The notes below the pieces were generated by a model. The model worked only from the letters and a program-made list of their open reading frames with translations, did no database searches and was not told the DNA's origin. Positions 16,809-19,106 of a stretch of 19,106 nt of DNA are shown here, piece by piece. Made by a program: the position numbers and the translations under genes. The DNA comes from Rhodobacterales bacterium (GTDB taxonomy: Bacteria > Pseudomonadota > Alphaproteobacteria > Rhodobacterales > Rhodobacteraceae), in the NCBI GenBank assembly GCA_013298485.1, contig JAAFHS010000006.1:1-19106 (forward strand), written 5' to 3'. The first letter of the stretch is position 1. The number at the start of each line of letters is the position of its first letter.

Positions 16809-16832
16809 CGCGCCCGGCTTCGGCTGGGCGCG
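16809..16832 (+). promoter_or_regulatory. UUCG-tetraloop hairpin between binding-protein and permease genes
   Basis: CGCGCCCGGC (16809-16818), loop TTCG, GCTGGGCGCG (16823-16832): ten pairs with one G-T wobble, closed by a C-G pair on a UUCG loop. It is followed by TGTTT only, so it is probably a partial terminator or 3' RNA-stabilising element. Such an element would raise the amount of binding protein over permeases, as known for other amino-acid transport operons. Confidence 0.65.
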
Positions 16833-16856
16833 TGTTTCAGAAAACAGGATGAAGCG

Positions 16857-17564
16857 ATGGAATTCGGTCTTCTACAGGTCTGGGAGGGCGGCTGGGTCGG
16901 TGCGATCCTACGCGGTGCTGCCGTCACCATCGCCGTTGGTGTGGCCAGTATGATCTTCGGGCTGATCATCGGCACAATCTGCGGCCTGATCAAATGGCGC
17001 GCGGTCTTCGGGCTGTCGCACCTGGTCGATTTTTACACATCGGTCATCCGCGGCGTGCCGGAACTGTTGATCATCTACCTGCTGTTTTTCGGGTCCGTAG
17101 AATTTGTCACCAAGATCGCGACCGTCTTCGGCTTTGCTGAACTTGCCGATGCGGGCTATGCGTTTTTCATCACCGTGGCCGCGATCAGTGCTATTTCGGG
17201 CGCCTATTCGACCGAAGTCATCCGCGGCGCACTTGCCGCGATCCCGAAAGGCCATATCGAGGCGGCCGTCGCACTTGGCCTTCCAAGCCGCCGGATATTC
17301 GCGCGTATCATCGCACCACAGATGCTGCGCATCGCCTTCCCGGGCATCAACAACGTCTGGCAAACCACGATCAAGGACACGGCGCTGGTTTCGGTGGTGG
17401 GCTTGCAAGAGCTGATGCGCACCGCCTTCATCGGCGCGGGATCAACCCATAATCCCCTGATCTTCTATTCAATTGCGGCGTTGGTCTACCTGATGATCAC
17501 GCTGATCAGCCAGGTTGGCTTCAATAAGGTCGAAGCCGTTTTGTCACCACGGAAAGGGGCCTGA
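16857..17564 (+). CDS. Polar amino-acid ABC transporter permease (HisQ/ArtQ type)
   Basis: A 235-residue inner-membrane permease of the HisMQ family. Hydrophobic segments include AVTIAVGVASMIFGLIIGTI, the stretch around ELLIIYLLFFG, YAFFITVAAISAISG and the C-terminal PLIFYSIAALVYLMITLI. RGVPELL and the cytoplasmic EAA loop (AIPKGHIEAAVALGLPSRR) that docks with the ATPase are present. The ATG is preceded by CAGGA and lies 75 bases after the binding-protein gene, beyond the UUCG hairpin. The second permease follows after three bases. Together they form the heterodimeric channel for the binding protein and the fused ATPase. Confidence 0.93.
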   Translation: MEFGLLQVWEGGWVGAILRGAAVTIAVGVASMIFGLIIGTICGLIKWRAVFGLSHLVDFYTSVIRGVPELLIIYLLFFGSVEFVTKIATVFGFAELADAGYAFFITVAAISAISGAYSTEVIRGALAAIPKGHIEAAVALGLPSRRIFARIIAPQMLRIAFPGINNVWQTTIKDTALVSVVGLQELMRTAFIGAGSTHNPLIFYSIAALVYLMITLISQVGFNKVEAVLSPRKGA

Positions 17565-17567
17565 ACC

Positions 17568-18287
17568 ATGGAACTTATTCAGCTTGCCGTGCCGGTGCTG
17601 CTCAAAGGTCTTTGGATGACCCTGTCGCTGACGGCCATCTCCGTCGCCATCGGTTTCAACCTTGGCCTTGGTCTTGCAATCATGCGCGGGTCGGACAAGG
17701 CTTGGGTGTCCGGGTTCGCGCGCTACTACAGTATCGCCTTTCGCGGCACGCCACTTTTGGTGCAGATCTTCCTGATCTACTACGGGCTTGGGCAGATCAG
17801 ATTTATTCACGACATACCGGCCCTGTGGTGGGTCATCAGCGAGGGGTCGCGCTGCGCGGTACTGGCCCTTGCCCTGAACACCGCCGCTTATACGTCTGAA
17901 ATTCTGCGCGGCGGACTTGTTGCCGTGCCCGCTGGTCTGGTCGAAGCGGCCAAAGCCTGCGGCATGTCGCGCGTGATGCGGTTTCGTCGGATCGAGTTTC
18001 CGCTGGCGATCCGTCAGGCGCTGCCCGCTTACGGCAACGAACTGGTGTTGATGGTCAAAGGCACCAGTCTGGCCTCGACCATCACCGTCCTGGAAATCAC
18101 CGGCTACGCCAAACGCCTGATGAGCCAGACATTCGCGATTTTCGAGGTTTTCGCTATCGCGGGTGTCCTTTATTTGGCGCTGAATCTGATTTTGATTGGC
18201 CTGATCCGAACGGTTGAATGCCGTTTGATGCGCCACACACGATCAGCATCGAAAAGCCTCCCAGCCCTCGCACTACCGACAGCATGA
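17568..18287 (+). CDS. Polar amino-acid ABC transporter permease (HisM/ArtM type)
   Basis: A 239-residue inner-membrane permease, the partner of the preceding one. It has the opening LLKGLWMTLSLTAISVAIGF, FRGTPLLVQIFLIYYGLGQI, YTSEILRGGLVAVPAGLVEA, and the EAA loop VEAAKACGMSRVMRFRRIEF. The C-terminal helices are LEITGYAKRLMS and ALNLILIGLI. The GAAAGGGG ribosome site lies at the 3' end of the upstream gene, so the two are cotranscribed. The C-terminus is extended by a basic and serine-rich tail (RHTRSASKS). It is the last gene of the cluster. A hairpin begins two bases after its stop codon, and an IS3 element follows, so the cluster appears to end here. Confidence 0.93.
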   Translation: MELIQLAVPVLLKGLWMTLSLTAISVAIGFNLGLGLAIMRGSDKAWVSGFARYYSIAFRGTPLLVQIFLIYYGLGQIRFIHDIPALWWVISEGSRCAVLALALNTAAYTSEILRGGLVAVPAGLVEAAKACGMSRVMRFRRIEFPLAIRQALPAYGNELVLMVKGTSLASTITVLEITGYAKRLMSQTFAIFEVFAIAGVLYLALNLILIGLIRTVECRLMRHTRSASKSLPALALPTA

Positions 18288-18288
18288 A

Positions 18289-18307
18289 AAAGTGCTTTCA
18301 GCACTTT
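18289..18307 (+). terminator. Hairpin directly after the transport/catabolic cluster
   Basis: AAAGTGCT (18289-18296), loop TTC, AGCACTTT (18300-18307): eight perfect pairs starting two bases after the permease stop codon. A short TTTT run follows a few bases later. This is the probable terminator of the cluster. Confidence 0.6.
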
Positions 18308-18423
18308 CCATAGTTTTAGTACTTGCAAGCAAGGAGTGCTGACTAAGCTACCCCCCGAAAATCGGACAGTGACGGAAGCTACGATCTGAGGTCTGCTGAT
18401 CCCCAAGACGCGGAGATCAGGAC

Positions 18424-18669
18424 ATGTCGAAACGCAGGAACCACGATGCGGCGTTCAAGGCGCGAGTGGCGCTGGAGGCCGTGAAGGGCGCGCGCACGGT
18501 GTCGGAACTGGCCGCCGAATACGGCGTGCATCCGACGATGATCCATCAATGGAAACGGTCGCTGCTGGAGGGGGCTGTCGGCCTCTTTGAGCGAGGCGGC
18601 AAGGCCGTTGTGGCGGCAGAGGTTGCCGAAGAAACGGTCCGCGACCTGCACGCCAAGATCGTGAGGTGA
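18424..18669 (+). pseudogene. IS3-family transposase OrfA, truncated
   Basis: An 81-residue frame with the OrfA helix-turn-helix: MSKRRNHDAAFKARVALEAV, then SELAAEYGVHPTMIHQWKRS and GAVGLFERGGKA. It runs up to DLHAKI and then stops. Family members continue through a leucine-zipper end of the type VANDFLSRKLKPWIGK. Here about 39 extra bases seem to follow the AAGATC of KI and bring in a TGA. The missing end appears only further down, in another frame (VANDF at about 18710-18724). The seven-T run at 18721-18727 shifts the frame again. Several lesions or an atypical variant are therefore present. OrfA normally binds the terminal repeats and combines with OrfB by frameshifting. Confidence 0.75.
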
Positions 18670-18769
18670 GCCCGCGCGCGCAACTGGTCCGAGAAAGTGG
18701 GCGAACGCCGTCGCCAACGATTTTTTTGTCACGAAAGCTCAAGCCCTGGATCGGCAAGTGAGGCGGGGT

Positions 18770-19106
18770 ATGATCGAACGCTCGAATCCCAAGCTGTCAG
18801 TTGGCGCGCAATGCCGCCTTCTCTCGATATCGCGGTCCTCGTTCTATTGCGCGCCGCAGGGCGGGACGGCGATGAACCTCGACCTGATGCGGTTGATCGA
18901 CAAGCCGTTTCTGGACACCCCGTTCTACGGCGTCCGGCAGATGACATGGCACCTGCAGAATGAAGGCTATGCCGTGAACGAGAAACGCATCCGGCGGCTG
19001 ATGCGTCTCATGCGACTGATGCCGATCTACCGGAAGCCTGACACCAGCAGGCCCGCGAAGGGGCACAAGACCTACCCCTATCTGCTGGGCGGGCTGCGGG
19101 TGGAGC
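18770..19106 (+). CDS. IS3-family transposase OrfB, N-terminal part
   Basis: Only the first 112 residues are in the window; the frame is open to the edge. The HTH_21-type region is clear: LSVGAQCRLLSISRSSFYCA, FLDTPFYGVRQMTWHLQNEG, VNEKRIRRLMRLMRLMPIYR, KPDTSRP, HKTYPYLLGGL. The DDE catalytic domain is expected to follow outside the window. ATG 18770 was taken as start; the frame is also open upstream through the seven-T run (DFFVTKAQALDRQVRRG), where a frameshift fusion with OrfA would be made in an intact element. It encodes the catalytic part of the transposase. Confidence 0.8.
   Translation, partial: MIERSNPKLSVGAQCRLLSISRSSFYCAPQGGTAMNLDLMRLIDKPFLDTPFYGVRQMTWHLQNEGYAVNEKRIRRLMRLMRLMPIYRKPDTSRPAKGHKTYPYLLGGLRVE

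Larger units (their letters stand above)
18340..19106 (+). mobile_element. IS3-family insertion sequence, left part (runs off the window)
   Basis: From about 18340 (TGACTAAGCTACC, then CCCCGAAAATCGGACAG) the DNA reads like the left terminus of an IS3-family element, followed by orfA and the start of orfB. The left boundary is an estimate from the TGA start and the C-run/GGACAG pattern; the right end is outside the window. The element lies about 50 bases after the last permease gene. OrfA is damaged, so the copy is probably inactive without help in trans. Confidence 0.75.

Overview
The window looks like chromosomal DNA of a high-GC alphaproteobacterium, most likely a member of the Rhodobacterales (Roseobacter/Paracoccus-like). 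The reasons are GC-rich codon use, the glutathione-dependent formaldehyde pair adhC-gfa in Paracoccus style, and the overall protein character. The genus cannot be named from this sequence alone.

Layout. (1) 1-2237, minus strand: a tight operon of a TetR/BetI-type regulator, an AruH-like aminotransferase and the start of an AruI-like thiamine-diphosphate decarboxylase that runs off the left edge. This is a probable arginine transaminase-type (2-ketoarginine) module. (2) 2363-3931, minus strand: an SH3-domain secreted protein followed by a cation diffusion facilitator. (3) 4040-5026, plus strand: a D-2-hydroxyacid dehydrogenase. (4) 5027-5538: a gene-free stretch with a perfect AT-rich hairpin and a 17-bp perfect inverted repeat. 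(5) 5539-6308: two divergent small lipoproteins, one of them an I78-type peptidase inhibitor. (6) 6423-8174, plus strand: S-(hydroxymethyl)glutathione dehydrogenase and Gfa (formaldehyde oxidation), ending in a hairpin shared with the convergent LysR gene.

(7) 8198-18287 is the most interesting part. A LysR regulator is divergent from an eight-gene plus-strand cluster: Rieske oxygenase, flavin/2Fe-2S reductase, HisC-like aminotransferase, FAD-linked 2-hydroxyacid dehydrogenase, a DUF2817 (M14-like) hydrolase fused in one reading frame to a polar amino-acid ABC ATPase, a periplasmic binding protein and two permeases. The first five genes are joined by 1- or 4-base start/stop overlaps. The gene set predicts uptake of an amino-acid-like compound, hydrolysis of an amide or acyl group, Rieske-type demethylation or hydroxylation, and transamination and 2-hydroxy/2-oxo acid chemistry. 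Fed by the oxygenase, such a pathway could release formaldehyde, which the adjacent adhC-gfa pair would oxidise. The substrate is not known, and the link to adhC-gfa is inference from proximity.

(8) 18340-19106: the left part of an IS3-family element with a broken orfA and the 5' part of orfB, lying directly behind the cluster. This fits an accessory, possibly mobile, catabolic segment.
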